Shown here: piece by piece, positions 44,739 to 52,931 of the stretch | Layout: each line of letters opens with the position of its first letter | How positions within the stretch are numbered: the first letter of the stretch is position 1 | Source: Salinisphaera sp040361255 | GTDB lineage: Bacteria > Pseudomonadota > Gammaproteobacteria > Nevskiales > Salinisphaeraceae | Length of the DNA: 64,000 nucleotides | Direction of reading: 5' to 3' | NCBI RefSeq assembly: GCF_040361255.1 | Contig: NZ_APNG01000003.1 | Location: forward strand, 186,001 to 250,000 | Position numbers and translations under genes: made by a program | The notes under the pieces: model-generated | Database searches by the model: none | What the model was told of the DNA's origin: nothing | What the model saw: the letters and a program-made list of their open reading frames with translations, nothing else

Positions 44739-45206
44739 ATGACTAGTACTAATACTTTGATATTAATAGCAATATTGGTCCTGGGGTTCATCATTTTATT
44801 TGTCGGCCTCAAAATTTCAGCGGCAATAGAGAGCTCAGGTGCGAAGATTAGAGTAGTGAATTACCCGCGATTCGAGTGGGAGTTTTCTGACTCAGAAAAA
44901 AAATTCCAGTATTACGTAAATCAAAATGAGTTTCTTACCCGTAGCGAAAGCGGGAAAAGATTATTTCTAGAATTCTATCGATCAGAGATTGAGATATTGG
45001 CATTTATAGATGAGCTTACCGATCTGGCCGAGCAGTCTGTGTCTTATGCTCAGTTTATGGATTTGGCTTCCGATAGAATTCGGGGAGCGACGCCTGTTGC
45101 TATGTCTGAAACTCGCTGGGAACGAGTTAAAAAGCTAATTCCGGGTGTCGCAGAAAAAATTTTTGACAAGGCGAACGATGTTGTTAAAAGTACATTCGGG
45201 GCATAA
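44739..45206 (+). CDS. Orphan single-pass membrane protein (AT-rich gene)
   Basis: The 155-residue protein has a membrane helix at about residues 6-28 (ILIAILVLGFIILFVGL) and a soluble, helical, mixed-charge remainder, rich in Phe, Tyr, Lys and Asn. I recognise no domain. The gene uses AT-rich codons (many ATA, AAA, TTA) unlike any neighbour, which suggests recent transfer. ATG at 44739 is chosen because AGGGG lies eight bases upstream; an ATG at 44685 would add 18 residues without a ribosome binding site. Confidence 0.65.
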   Translation: MTSTNTLILIAILVLGFIILFVGLKISAAIESSGAKIRVVNYPRFEWEFSDSEKKFQYYVNQNEFLTRSESGKRLFLEFYRSEIEILAFIDELTDLAEQSVSYAQFMDLASDRIRGATPVAMSETRWERVKKLIPGVAEKIFDKANDVVKSTFGA

Positions 45207-45340
45207 CCGGTCCAGGTGTGGGATCTTGTGACAGTACATGTAACTCTTTGCGCGGTCCTAAAAAGCGGTGGAGCAAGGGCTTAACGTGAAATCGCGCTAC
45301 ATGTGTTGTACTGGGCTGCCCCTACCGGGCTTCGACGCTA

Positions 45341-45370
45341 AACGCCGGTAGCGACGCGCAGGCCGGCGTT
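45341..45370. terminator. Possible terminator hairpin
   Basis: AACGCCGG and CCGGCGTT form an 8-bp stem with a 14-base loop, followed by GGCGTGTTTTTC. It lies in the 271-bp gap between the orphan gene and the convergent MpaB-like gene. Confidence 0.45.
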
Positions 45371-45477
45371 GGCGTGTTTTTCGATTCACGGGGCGCAGGC
45401 GTTGGCCAGCCCGCGCCGTGCTGACTAGCGCTTGGGGGCCTGGCGTTCAGTCGGGCGGCTCGAGCCGCCGGTAAGCG

Positions 45478-46716
45478 CTAACTGAGCACCGGCCGGTGAA
45501 TCCCCGGTGTGCGATCTGGAAACAGCGCCTGTAGCTGGTCGAGCTGGGCCTGACGGCCGGCGCGTTCCGCTCGGCGCAGCCCGCCGGGTAGCAGACGTGT
45601 TGCCGTGTGACACATGAAATTGCGGGGCGCGGCGAGCACCGGATACCAGGGCGGCATCCACGCGGGCAGGCCGAGGTCGTGCATGCCGCGGCGGCCGACG
45701 AACAGGCGTGTGAGGCTGTTTGCACGGGCCTGGATATAGCGGGCGCGTAGCCTCGCGAAGTTCGGGTACGGTCGGGCGAGCGGTTCGTTCATCAGCGCGC
45801 GACCAAGCTGACGGCTGGATTCATCCGGCGGCGCATGAGCGAGCAGCAGGGCATAGAGCAGGCGCCGGCCATCCTGTTCGCTTTTTGCCAGCCAGCGCTC
45901 GTCTACGCCCATCAGCCAGCCGATGAATCGCCACAGGTGCATGACCGCATGGCCATCGACGCTGGAAATGGGTACGCCCAATACCCGGGTGCCGAGCAGA
46001 AAGATCACGCTGAAGCCCAACTGCGTGCTGGCCATGTCGGCCTGATTCACGGGCAGGCCCCAGTCGCGGTTGGACCAGGCCGGGTTCTGCTGCACGCTGC
46101 GGCGAATCAGCGCATGGATAAAACGCACCTGCAACGTATTGCGAAAGCCGACGCCAAAGCGATCGAGCGCGCCGATGCCGGTACAGTCCAGCCACCAGGC
46201 CGTGGTTTCGGCGAGCCGGCGCTGGGCGCCGCGCTTGAGGCTGCCTGTGGCGACCAGCGTTTTGTTGATCGCCGATGCCTGATAGCCGCCCATGAGGGCC
46301 ACATCGCGCAGGATATGCAGCCCGGTCATGCTGCTGCGCTGCGATACGCGCGCCCCGCGTTCGAGCAGTGCGTCGTCGACCCAGGCCGGGCGGTGGTCGA
46401 CGTGGGCGAACAGCGTTCGCAGGCACGGCGGCGGCTGTTCGAGCGTGTCGAGCCCGTTGTCCAGCGCGGCCTGAAACAGCGCGCGCTTTTGTCGCCGGTT
46501 TTGTGCCGTGGCGTCGTCATAGAGCCAGGCCACGACGTCGTCCATGCGCGTGTCGCCTTGCATGAGCGCGTGCCCGATCGCCTGCCAGCATTCGGGCGTG
46601 GGTTCGGGATCGCCCTGGATGGTGCGTCTGATTGGCGCGGCGATGGCGCGGCTGCGTTCGCGGTCGATGCCGTGACGGCGCGGGATATCGGTGGGCGGTG
46701 CGTGGCGGTGTGGCAT
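45478..46716 (-). CDS. Oxygenase MpaB/Lcp-like protein (DUF2236)
   Basis: The 412-residue protein matches the DUF2236 group that includes latex-clearing protein Lcp and MpaB: PAWVDDALLERGARVS, MGGYQASAINKTLVATGSLK, VRFIHALIRRSV with the likely haem-ligand His, and LLGTRVLGVPISSVDGHAVM. Lcp is a b-type haem oxygenase that cleaves polyisoprene; the substrate here is unknown, and there is no clear signal peptide. It is divergent from a TetR gene, with a palindrome in between. The start is MPHRHAPPTD at 46716. Confidence 0.82.
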   Translation of the reverse strand: MPHRHAPPTDIPRRHGIDRERSRAIAAPIRRTIQGDPEPTPECWQAIGHALMQGDTRMDDVVAWLYDDATAQNRRQKRALFQAALDNGLDTLEQPPPCLRTLFAHVDHRPAWVDDALLERGARVSQRSSMTGLHILRDVALMGGYQASAINKTLVATGSLKRGAQRRLAETTAWWLDCTGIGALDRFGVGFRNTLQVRFIHALIRRSVQQNPAWSNRDWGLPVNQADMASTQLGFSVIFLLGTRVLGVPISSVDGHAVMHLWRFIGWLMGVDERWLAKSEQDGRRLLYALLLAHAPPDESSRQLGRALMNEPLARPYPNFARLRARYIQARANSLTRLFVGRRGMHDLGLPAWMPPWYPVLAAPRNFMCHTATRLLPGGLRRAERAGRQAQLDQLQALFPDRTPGIHRPVLS

Positions 46717-46757
46717 GCGTTGATCGGCATTGGCGAAATCACGAATCGACGCTAATG

Positions 46758-46771
46758 TGAGTAATTACTCA
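46758..46771. promoter_or_regulatory. Palindromic operator between the MpaB-like and TetR genes
   Basis: TGAGTAATTACTCA is a perfect 14-bp palindrome, nearly symmetrical over 20 bp with the flanking AT bases. It lies in the 74-bp gap between the divergent start codons and is well placed as the TetR operator for both genes. Confidence 0.75.
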
Positions 46772-46790
46772 TATTCAACTCGTGTTTGTG

Positions 46791-47402
46791 ATGCGCAAGA
46801 AACCGCGTCAGGCACGCGCCCAGCGCCGTGTCGACGAACTGATCGAAGCGAGCGCGCTGGAAATCGTGGCCCGCGGGCTGGACGCGACCACCACCAACCA
46901 CATCGCCGCGCGGGCCGGTGTGAGCGTCGGCTCGCTCTACCAGTATTTCGAAGACAAGTCCGATCTGGTGATTGCGCTGATCGAACGCTTGAGCAACGAG
47001 ATTCTCGACGCTGTCGACGAGGCGCTCGCCGATGTGTTGGCTGCGGATACCCGTACGGCCGTTCAACAGCTGCTGGAGGCCACGCTGGCGGTGGTCGATC
47101 GCCGGCCCGCGTTGTACCTGGCGCTCATGCGCCACTGGCAGACCACAGGCGTGCTGACCGTTATCGAAGCACTGGAAGACCACACGATGGAGGTGTGTCG
47201 GCGCTATGTGCTGCGCCACCACCAGCGTTTGCAGATCGATGACCTGCAGCCGGTGCTGTTCGTGATCGTTAACGCCACGCTGTTTCCGCTCATGCGCTAT
47301 CTAAGCCTGGACGACCCCGGCTTCGACCGTGAAACGCTGATCGCCACGCTGAGCGACATGGTGGCCGGCTATGTGGAAACGGCTTTCGGGAGCCGCCAAT
47401 GA
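46791..47402 (+). CDS. TetR-family transcriptional regulator
   Basis: The 203-residue protein has the TetR DNA-binding domain at about residues 8-58: LIEASALEIVARG, TTNHIAARAGVSVGSLYQYF and DKSDLVIALIE. The rest is the helical ligand-binding domain. It is divergent from the MpaB-like oxygenase gene, so it probably represses that gene and itself through the palindrome at 46758-46771. ATG at 46791 is used; a GTG three codons earlier is possible. Confidence 0.9.
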   Translation: MRKKPRQARAQRRVDELIEASALEIVARGLDATTTNHIAARAGVSVGSLYQYFEDKSDLVIALIERLSNEILDAVDEALADVLAADTRTAVQQLLEATLAVVDRRPALYLALMRHWQTTGVLTVIEALEDHTMEVCRRYVLRHHQRLQIDDLQPVLFVIVNATLFPLMRYLSLDDPGFDRETLIATLSDMVAGYVETAFGSRQ

Positions 47403-47470
47403 GCCGGGCATGGGCTGCATAGCAGCGACGCAGGGCGCTGGGGCTGCGCGATTCTAGACGGATGGGCACA

Positions 47471-48226
47471 TCACTGATTGGGATTGTCGGACGGCGACTG
47501 TGGCCAGCAAATACGTCCGACGCCGGGCCATTTGATGCCCCAATCGTTCGCATCGATACCGAAGACCAGACCGAACAGATTGATCTCGATGCCTTCGTCG
47601 CGGGCAATCAGCACGCCGAGCACGCCGAACAGCGATAGCTGATAGCCGGTATCGCTGGGCGCACGCGCCAGCAGGGCGCGCCCCAGATAGTCCTTGCCGA
47701 TCGCGTTGGCGGGTAGTTCCACCTGCAACGCCGGCACGCTGCGAATCAGCCAGGCGACAAAGGTATTGCTGTTGGGCCCGGGCCAGATGCGATAGGCGCG
47801 ATAGGGATAGTGGCCCACGGCGGCTTCGATCTGACCGATGGCACGGGCCGCCGGCGGCCCGCGCAGATCGAGCAATAACCGCGGTGTGGCGCCGGCCCAG
47901 CGCCGGTCGGGAATGCCGGTACGCGAGGCCAGCGGCGGCTCATTCCAGAAGGCGACCTGGTGCACGGTGTAGTACGTGGCGTTGGCGGGTTTGGTCGCGA
48001 CCCAGGTATGTACGGCAAACAGTCCGCGCCAGCTGAATGTACGCGCGGCATAGATCTGGACGACCGCGCGTGGCTCGTCTGCCGGGCGTGGTGCCAGCCC
48101 GGCCGAGCTGCGGTCGGTATCGTGCCAGCGCTGGCTCAACCGCACCGAATCGCTACCCAGCATCGCGACCGGGCCGCTGGCCAGCAGGATGACCAGCGTC
48201 AGGCCGATCAGCAGGGCACGTTTCAT
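47471..48226 (-). CDS. DUF3750 family exported protein
   Basis: The 251-residue protein has an N-terminal hydrophobic stretch (ALLIGLTLVILLASGPVAML) that acts as a signal anchor. The body matches DUF3750: ARTFSWRGLFAVHTWVATK, WPGPNSNTFVAWLIRSVP and LPANAIGKDYLG. The conserved His, Asn-Ser-Asn-Thr pattern suggests a hydrolase-like or permuted papain fold; this is an inference. It is convergent with the TetR gene. The start has no strong leader. Confidence 0.85.
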   Translation of the reverse strand: MKRALLIGLTLVILLASGPVAMLGSDSVRLSQRWHDTDRSSAGLAPRPADEPRAVVQIYAARTFSWRGLFAVHTWVATKPANATYYTVHQVAFWNEPPLASRTGIPDRRWAGATPRLLLDLRGPPAARAIGQIEAAVGHYPYRAYRIWPGPNSNTFVAWLIRSVPALQVELPANAIGKDYLGRALLARAPSDTGYQLSLFGVLGVLIARDEGIEINLFGLVFGIDANDWGIKWPGVGRICWPQSPSDNPNQ

Positions 48227-48437
48227 CGTGGGCGCGTTGGCGGCATGCGCACAGCGGGCGCTATCGCACGCCGGTATCGCGGGGGTATCGATAAATCAGC
48301 CATCGTGATCTGTATGCCATGCCCGCCCAGTCGATGCCAGCGTAGTGTTCGATGGGCGGGCGCGCGTGCTTCGCCTGTGGCTCAAGCGCCCCATCGGTGG
48401 TGCCGATAAACGGGTATTACCCCGAGTGTTTGCCCCC

Positions 48438-49697
48438 ATGAATCGCCCGAGCCCGCCGGGCCCGCAGAAGACACGCTCTCCGACTGCCCGCAAGCGTTCG
48501 CAGGCTGACGCCGACCGCCACGACGCCACGGCCGATCCGCGCCTTCGCTATCGCATTTCGCGCTGGCGGGCCGAATTTCTCGATCGCGATATCGAACAGC
48601 GTTATCGACGCCATGTCGAGCGCTCTGTCGCCCGCTATGCGGGCCGTGTTTTCAAGGTCTGGGCGGTCATGTGGCTGCTTTTCGCGCTGACCGATTATTA
48701 TCAGTTCGGTTTGTCGGCCACGCTCTATGCCATCTGGGCGGTTCGGCTGCTGCTGTTTTTCATATTGCTGGGCTGTGCAGCGCTGGTAGCACGCCGGCCG
48801 GCGCTGGCCACCTCGGGTGTGGTGATGACGCCGGTCACACTGCTGACGATGACCGCGTACTTCGGCCTGTATTTCGTCAGTCCGGACGAGCATATTCGCT
48901 GGCTGGCGGCGATCAGCATGGTGGTCATCGTCGAGTTGTTCGTGCTTTTACCCAACCGGGTCGTGTGTTCGATCGGCGTGGTGAGCTATACCGTGCTCGG
49001 CACGATGGTCTGCGTGGCGCTCAACATCAGCGAAACCACACCCATGCGTCTGGTTATCCTGGCCGAACTGTTAACGGTGCCGGCGGCGACGGGCTGGGTG
49101 GCCGCGGTGCGTTTCGAAACCACGCGGCGTCGCGAGTTCGTGGCGCTCGAGCACGCGCGCAAGGAAATCGAGTATCGCAAGGCACTGGAAAGCCGCTTGC
49201 GTGTTCAGGCGCGTACCGATCCGTTGACCGGGGCCAGTAATCGTCGCGCCTATGCTGGGGCGGCCGAACGCGAAATTCGGACCGCGCGCCTGGCCGGCCA
49301 CGCGCTGTCGTTCGTCATGCTCGATCTCGATCACTTCAAGCAGGTTAACGACACGTATGGCCACGCGGCCGGCGATGCAGCGCTGGTGATCACCGCAGAT
49401 CGCTGTCGGCAGGTGCTGCGCGAGGGTGATGTCTTCGGCCGCCTCGGCGGCGAGGAATTTCTGTTCATTCTGCCCAATACCGATATCGACGAGGCCGAGC
49501 GAATCGCCCAGACCCTGCGCCGGGGCATCGCGGAGCGCGATTTCATCAGTGATGGCCAGCATTTTTCGATTACGGCCACGCTGGCCGTGACGACCTTGCG
49601 AGCGGGTGATGAGGATCTCGACGCGGTGCTGCGCCGTGCCGACGCCATGCTCTACGAAGGCAAGGACGCCGGCCGCGATCGGGTACAGGTGGCATAA
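48438..49697 (+). CDS. Membrane-bound diguanylate cyclase (GGDEF)
   Basis: The 419-residue protein has a basic, Pro/Arg-rich cytoplasmic N-terminus, about six membrane helices (about residues 70-220), a short coiled linker and a GGDEF domain with GGEEF at about residue 345. An REGD inhibitory site lies five residues before it, and DLDHFKQVND is present. It should make cyclic-di-GMP. The ATG at 48438 is preferred; an upstream GTG at 48345 is in frame. Its membrane part resembles that of the protein at 12010-13179. Confidence 0.9.
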   Translation: MNRPSPPGPQKTRSPTARKRSQADADRHDATADPRLRYRISRWRAEFLDRDIEQRYRRHVERSVARYAGRVFKVWAVMWLLFALTDYYQFGLSATLYAIWAVRLLLFFILLGCAALVARRPALATSGVVMTPVTLLTMTAYFGLYFVSPDEHIRWLAAISMVVIVELFVLLPNRVVCSIGVVSYTVLGTMVCVALNISETTPMRLVILAELLTVPAATGWVAAVRFETTRRREFVALEHARKEIEYRKALESRLRVQARTDPLTGASNRRAYAGAAEREIRTARLAGHALSFVMLDLDHFKQVNDTYGHAAGDAALVITADRCRQVLREGDVFGRLGGEEFLFILPNTDIDEAERIAQTLRRGIAERDFISDGQHFSITATLAVTTLRAGDEDLDAVLRRADAMLYEGKDAGRDRVQVA

Positions 49698-49732
49698 AAC
49701 CCGGCCGGATACGGCATAGGCGATCACCAGAA

Positions 49733-49746
49733 TTGATCGAGATCAA
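49733..49746 (+). promoter_or_regulatory. FNR/Anr box upstream of hemN
   Basis: TTGATCGAGATCAA is a perfect match to the FNR/Anr consensus TTGAT-N4-ATCAA. It ends 61 bp before the hemN ATG, which fits activation of hemN under oxygen limitation, as known in Pseudomonas. Confidence 0.88.
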
Positions 49747-49807
49747 ATTATGCCGGCGCCAGCGGCGCTAACCTGCGCGGCTCGCGTAGTTGCTGCGGAC
49801 CTGCGTC

Positions 49808-51193
49808 ATGAGTTCAGTGCTGTCTTTCGATATGGATCTGGTGCGTCGCTATAGCGGTAGCGGCCCGCGCTATACGTCCTACCCCACGGCACCGCATTTC
49901 TCGCCGGAATTCGGCGAAGCGGCCTATCGCGAGCGTGTGGCCGCGAGCAACGCTGCCGGCGGGCCCTTGTCGCTGTACCTGCACCTGCCGTTTTGTTCCA
50001 GCCCCTGTTTCTATTGCGCCTGTACGCGGGTGATCACGCGCCAGCCGCAGGTCATCGAAGCCTACGTGAGCGCATTGCGCCGCGAAATCGCTCTGCAGGG
50101 TGAACTCTACGACTCGCAGCGTACGGTGTCGCAGATGGCCTGGGGCGGCGGCACGCCCACCTATCTCAGCGCCGCCCAGATGACGGCGTTGATGACCGAT
50201 CTGAATACGCACTTCGATCTGGACACGGCAGCCACGCGCGAATTCACCATGGAGATCGACCCGCGCACGGTGGATACGGATTCCATCGGCCTCATGGCCG
50301 CGCTCGGGTTCAACCGGGCCAGCCTCGGTGTGCAGGATTTCGATATCAACGTGCAGCAGGCGGTCAACCGCATCCAGTCCAAGGATCAGGTCGCCCGCGT
50401 GCTCGACGAGCTGCGCCGGGTGGGCTTTCAGTCGGTGAATTTCGATCTGATCTACGGCTTGCCGCGCCAGTCGGTCATGGGCTTCAACGCCACGCTCAGC
50501 GAAGTGATCCTGCGGCGCCCCGAGCGTATCGCGCTCTACAGCTATGCCCATATGCCGCAGCTGTTCTCGGCCCAGCGCCAGATCAGTGACGCCGATATGC
50601 CGAGTGCGGAAACCAAGCTCGCGCTCATGGCGCTGGCCATCGAACGCCTGACCGCGGCCGGGTATGTGTATATCGGCATGGATCATTTCGCGCTGCCCGA
50701 CGACGAGCTCGCCGTCGCCCAGCGCGAAGGCCGGTTGTATCGCAATTTTCAGGGCTACTCGACCCACCGCGGCTGTGATCTCGTGGGTATGGGCATGAGC
50801 GCGATCTCCAGCGTGGCCGATAGTTACAGCCAGCACGGTAAAAGCATTCCGGATTACCAGCAGGCGGTCGCCGAGGGCCGGCTGCCGGTTCAGCGTGGCG
50901 TGGTTCTGACCGACGACGACCGCCTGCGCCGTGATGTCATTCAGGGCCTGATGTGCCACGACCGGCTCGAATTCGCGCCGATCGAGGCACGCCACGGCAT
51001 CGTGTTCAACGACTATTTCGCGCGCGAACTCGAATCGCTACGGGCGCTGGCCGACGATGCGCTGATCCAGGTCGATGGCGACGGTATCGATATTCTCGAT
51101 CGGGGCCGTCTGTTGCTGCGCCCGATCGCGATGGTCTTCGATGCCTATCTCAAACAGGCCAATACGCCGGCACGGTTTTCGCGCGTGATCTAG
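49808..51193 (+). CDS. hemN: Oxygen-independent coproporphyrinogen III oxidase (HemN)
   Basis: The 461-residue radical SAM enzyme decarboxylates coproporphyrinogen III to protoporphyrinogen IX in haem synthesis without oxygen. The cluster motif CSSPCFYCAC (C-x3-C-x2-C-x-C) is at about residues 62-71, and the N-terminal YSGSGPRYTSYPTAP is the HemN-specific entry. GGGTPTYLS and the C-terminal HemN domain with RDVIQGLMCHDRLEF are present. ATG at 49808 is preferred to one six codons earlier. An FNR/Anr box in the promoter predicts induction at low oxygen. Confidence 0.97.
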   Translation: MSSVLSFDMDLVRRYSGSGPRYTSYPTAPHFSPEFGEAAYRERVAASNAAGGPLSLYLHLPFCSSPCFYCACTRVITRQPQVIEAYVSALRREIALQGELYDSQRTVSQMAWGGGTPTYLSAAQMTALMTDLNTHFDLDTAATREFTMEIDPRTVDTDSIGLMAALGFNRASLGVQDFDINVQQAVNRIQSKDQVARVLDELRRVGFQSVNFDLIYGLPRQSVMGFNATLSEVILRRPERIALYSYAHMPQLFSAQRQISDADMPSAETKLALMALAIERLTAAGYVYIGMDHFALPDDELAVAQREGRLYRNFQGYSTHRGCDLVGMGMSAISSVADSYSQHGKSIPDYQQAVAEGRLPVQRGVVLTDDDRLRRDVIQGLMCHDRLEFAPIEARHGIVFNDYFARELESLRALADDALIQVDGDGIDILDRGRLLLRPIAMVFDAYLKQANTPARFSRVI

Positions 51194-51318
51194 GTCGGGC
51201 CCCAGTCGGGGCCGCGGGCCGGCGTGGGTGGTCATCGCCTACCGGCGATTGTTGCGCTATGTCGCCATATCCCGAACACTCGGGGTCACTTCACGATAAT
51301 CGCGAGTCCGCGCTACGC

Positions 51319-52215
51319 ATGAAAACTGTGTCTCAATTCGCTGCGGCAGTCCTTGCCGTGGTCGTCATTTGTGCTGCCGGTATGGCCCAGGCCGCCCAGC
51401 CCGAGCCAATCCGTATCTACGTCGACGAATATGCCGAAGGCCAGGTGATGAGCCATGTGGCCAAGACGGTGATCGAGTCGGAATACGATGTACCGGTCGA
51501 GCTCAAGACCGTGGCTGTCGGGCCCGCCTTTCTGGGCGTGGCCAGCGACGAACGTTCGCTGTTCCTGGTCGCCTGGCTGCCGCGTACCCACGGCGATTAC
51601 ATGGATCGTGTGGGTGACCAGGTGGATAACCTCGGCGAGTTGTTCGATGGCGCGCGCCTGGGCTGGGCCGTGCCGGCCTATGTGCCGAAGGACCAGCTGG
51701 CCAGTATTGATGATATGAAAAAGCCCGAGGTCGTAGACAAGCTCGGCGGCCGCATTCAAGGCATTTCGGCGGGCGCAGGCCTGATGCAGGTCTCCAAGGA
51801 AACCATCGACGCCTACGATCTCGACGACGACTATCGCCTGATCACCGCCAGCAGCGCGGCCATGACCGCTGCGCTCAAGCGTGCGATCGACAACAAGGAA
51901 TGGATCGTGGTCACCGCCTGGAGCCCGCACTGGATGTGGAAACGCTTCGACCTGCGTTATCTCGATGATCCGAAGGGCGAACTGGGCGCGCGCGAGCATG
52001 TCGATGCGATCGCAAGTCAGGGTCTGGCCGAAAGCGAACCCGAAGTGCACGCCATGCTCAAACGCATGCACTACAGCCTCGAGCAGATCGACACCATGCT
52101 GTTGAATGCCGAGCAGACGTCCTACGAACAGGCCGCACAGACGTTCATCGACGAGCACCCGGATGTCATCGCCGAATGGACGGGCCAAGACGAAAGCCAG
52201 GCGAGTACGCAGTAA
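51319..52215 (+). CDS. Glycine betaine-type ABC substrate-binding protein (OpuAC/ProX-like), orphan
   Basis: The 298-residue protein has a signal peptide (MKTVSQFAAAVLAVVVICAA, cleavage likely after AQA near residue 25) and an OpuAC fold with VDEYAEGQVMSHV, the ligand-cage region YMDRVGDQVDN and AWSPHWMWKRFDLRYLDDPK. The Trp-rich stretch would hold a quaternary amine. No permease or ATPase is beside it, so it either serves a distant transporter or works with another system. It may feed osmoprotection together with the BCCT transporter at 13318-14862. Confidence 0.85.
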   Translation: MKTVSQFAAAVLAVVVICAAGMAQAAQPEPIRIYVDEYAEGQVMSHVAKTVIESEYDVPVELKTVAVGPAFLGVASDERSLFLVAWLPRTHGDYMDRVGDQVDNLGELFDGARLGWAVPAYVPKDQLASIDDMKKPEVVDKLGGRIQGISAGAGLMQVSKETIDAYDLDDDYRLITASSAAMTAALKRAIDNKEWIVVTAWSPHWMWKRFDLRYLDDPKGELGAREHVDAIASQGLAESEPEVHAMLKRMHYSLEQIDTMLLNAEQTSYEQAAQTFIDEHPDVIAEWTGQDESQASTQ

Positions 52216-52227
52216 GTCGCGCTGATC

Positions 52228-52259
52228 GGCCCGCCATGAAAGCCGCTTCATGCCGGGCC
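52228..52259. terminator. Hairpin between convergent genes
   Basis: GGCCCGCCATGAA and TTCATGCCGGGCC form a 13-bp stem with one mismatch and a six-base loop. It lies between the stops of the binding-protein gene and the gene ending at 52266. It lacks a T run, so it is a possible bidirectional terminator only. Confidence 0.5.
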
Positions 52260-52265
52260 GGTCGT

Positions 52266-52931
52266 TCAGGCCACGAGCGGCCGTTTTTCCTGCCAGGGCC
52301 GGGTGGATAGACGGACCTGCCAGGTCGCGCCGCGACGCCGTACATAGCGGATATTGACCGCCACGCGCGCCTTGAGAGCGGCCGTGCTCAGCTCGGAGGG
52401 ATGAGCGAGCAGATCGGGTTCGTGTTCAACCGTCGAGCCCGCGTCGATTGCCATGGCATGATCGCCATACTGCAGCCATCGGGGCAGTCCGGACGCATCG
52501 CGTTCGACGATCGGCTCCGGGCGCTCACCAACGCTGATACGTCGCCACACTTCACGATAGATTCCGCTCGGGTGGCATTCTTCCAGGGTGTCTTCGTCGA
52601 TGAAGCGCATCACGCCAATGTCCTTGTCCAGACCGGGTGACAGGTCTACCAGCCGGTGCCACGTACAGAATGGACCCTGCACGCGGGTGATGCCGGCAAA
52701 CGCCGTCTGCCCGGCGAGCCACTGGAGTTGATCGCGACTGCATTCGTCGAGCGAATCGATGCCGGCAAAGTCGGGCCGGTTTGCCGGCACCCGCAGATCG
52801 GCATGCCAGTCGCCGGCCTGGAGCCAGAAAACCTGGGTGTCGTCGTCGATATGCTCGGGTTCACCCTGGGCGGGTTCGGCATAGAGCGTGCGTTGCCACA
52901 GGCCGTGATAGATCGGCGGTACGAGGCTCAC
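52266..52931 (-). CDS. Conserved hypothetical protein downstream of an IPNS-like dioxygenase
   Basis: I do not recognise this 221-residue protein. It is soluble and rich in Trp and Arg, with segments such as LWQRTLYAEP, TQVFWLQAGDWHADLRVP, GPFCTWHRLVDLSPG and DIGVMRFIDEDTLEE. The pattern of alternating strands suggests a beta-barrel fold. Its start overlaps the IPNS-like gene by four bases, so the two are co-translated. It is at the end of the guanidine locus, in the same direction. Confidence 0.65.
   Translation of the reverse strand: MSLVPPIYHGLWQRTLYAEPAQGEPEHIDDDTQVFWLQAGDWHADLRVPANRPDFAGIDSLDECSRDQLQWLAGQTAFAGITRVQGPFCTWHRLVDLSPGLDKDIGVMRFIDEDTLEECHPSGIYREVWRRISVGERPEPIVERDASGLPRWLQYGDHAMAIDAGSTVEHEPDLLAHPSELSTAALKARVAVNIRYVRRRGATWQVRLSTRPWQEKRPLVA

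Noticed and set aside
51198..51213. GGCCCC/GGGGCC hairpin after hemN
   Set aside because: The stem is only 6 bp without a T run; too weak to call a terminator in GC-rich DNA.
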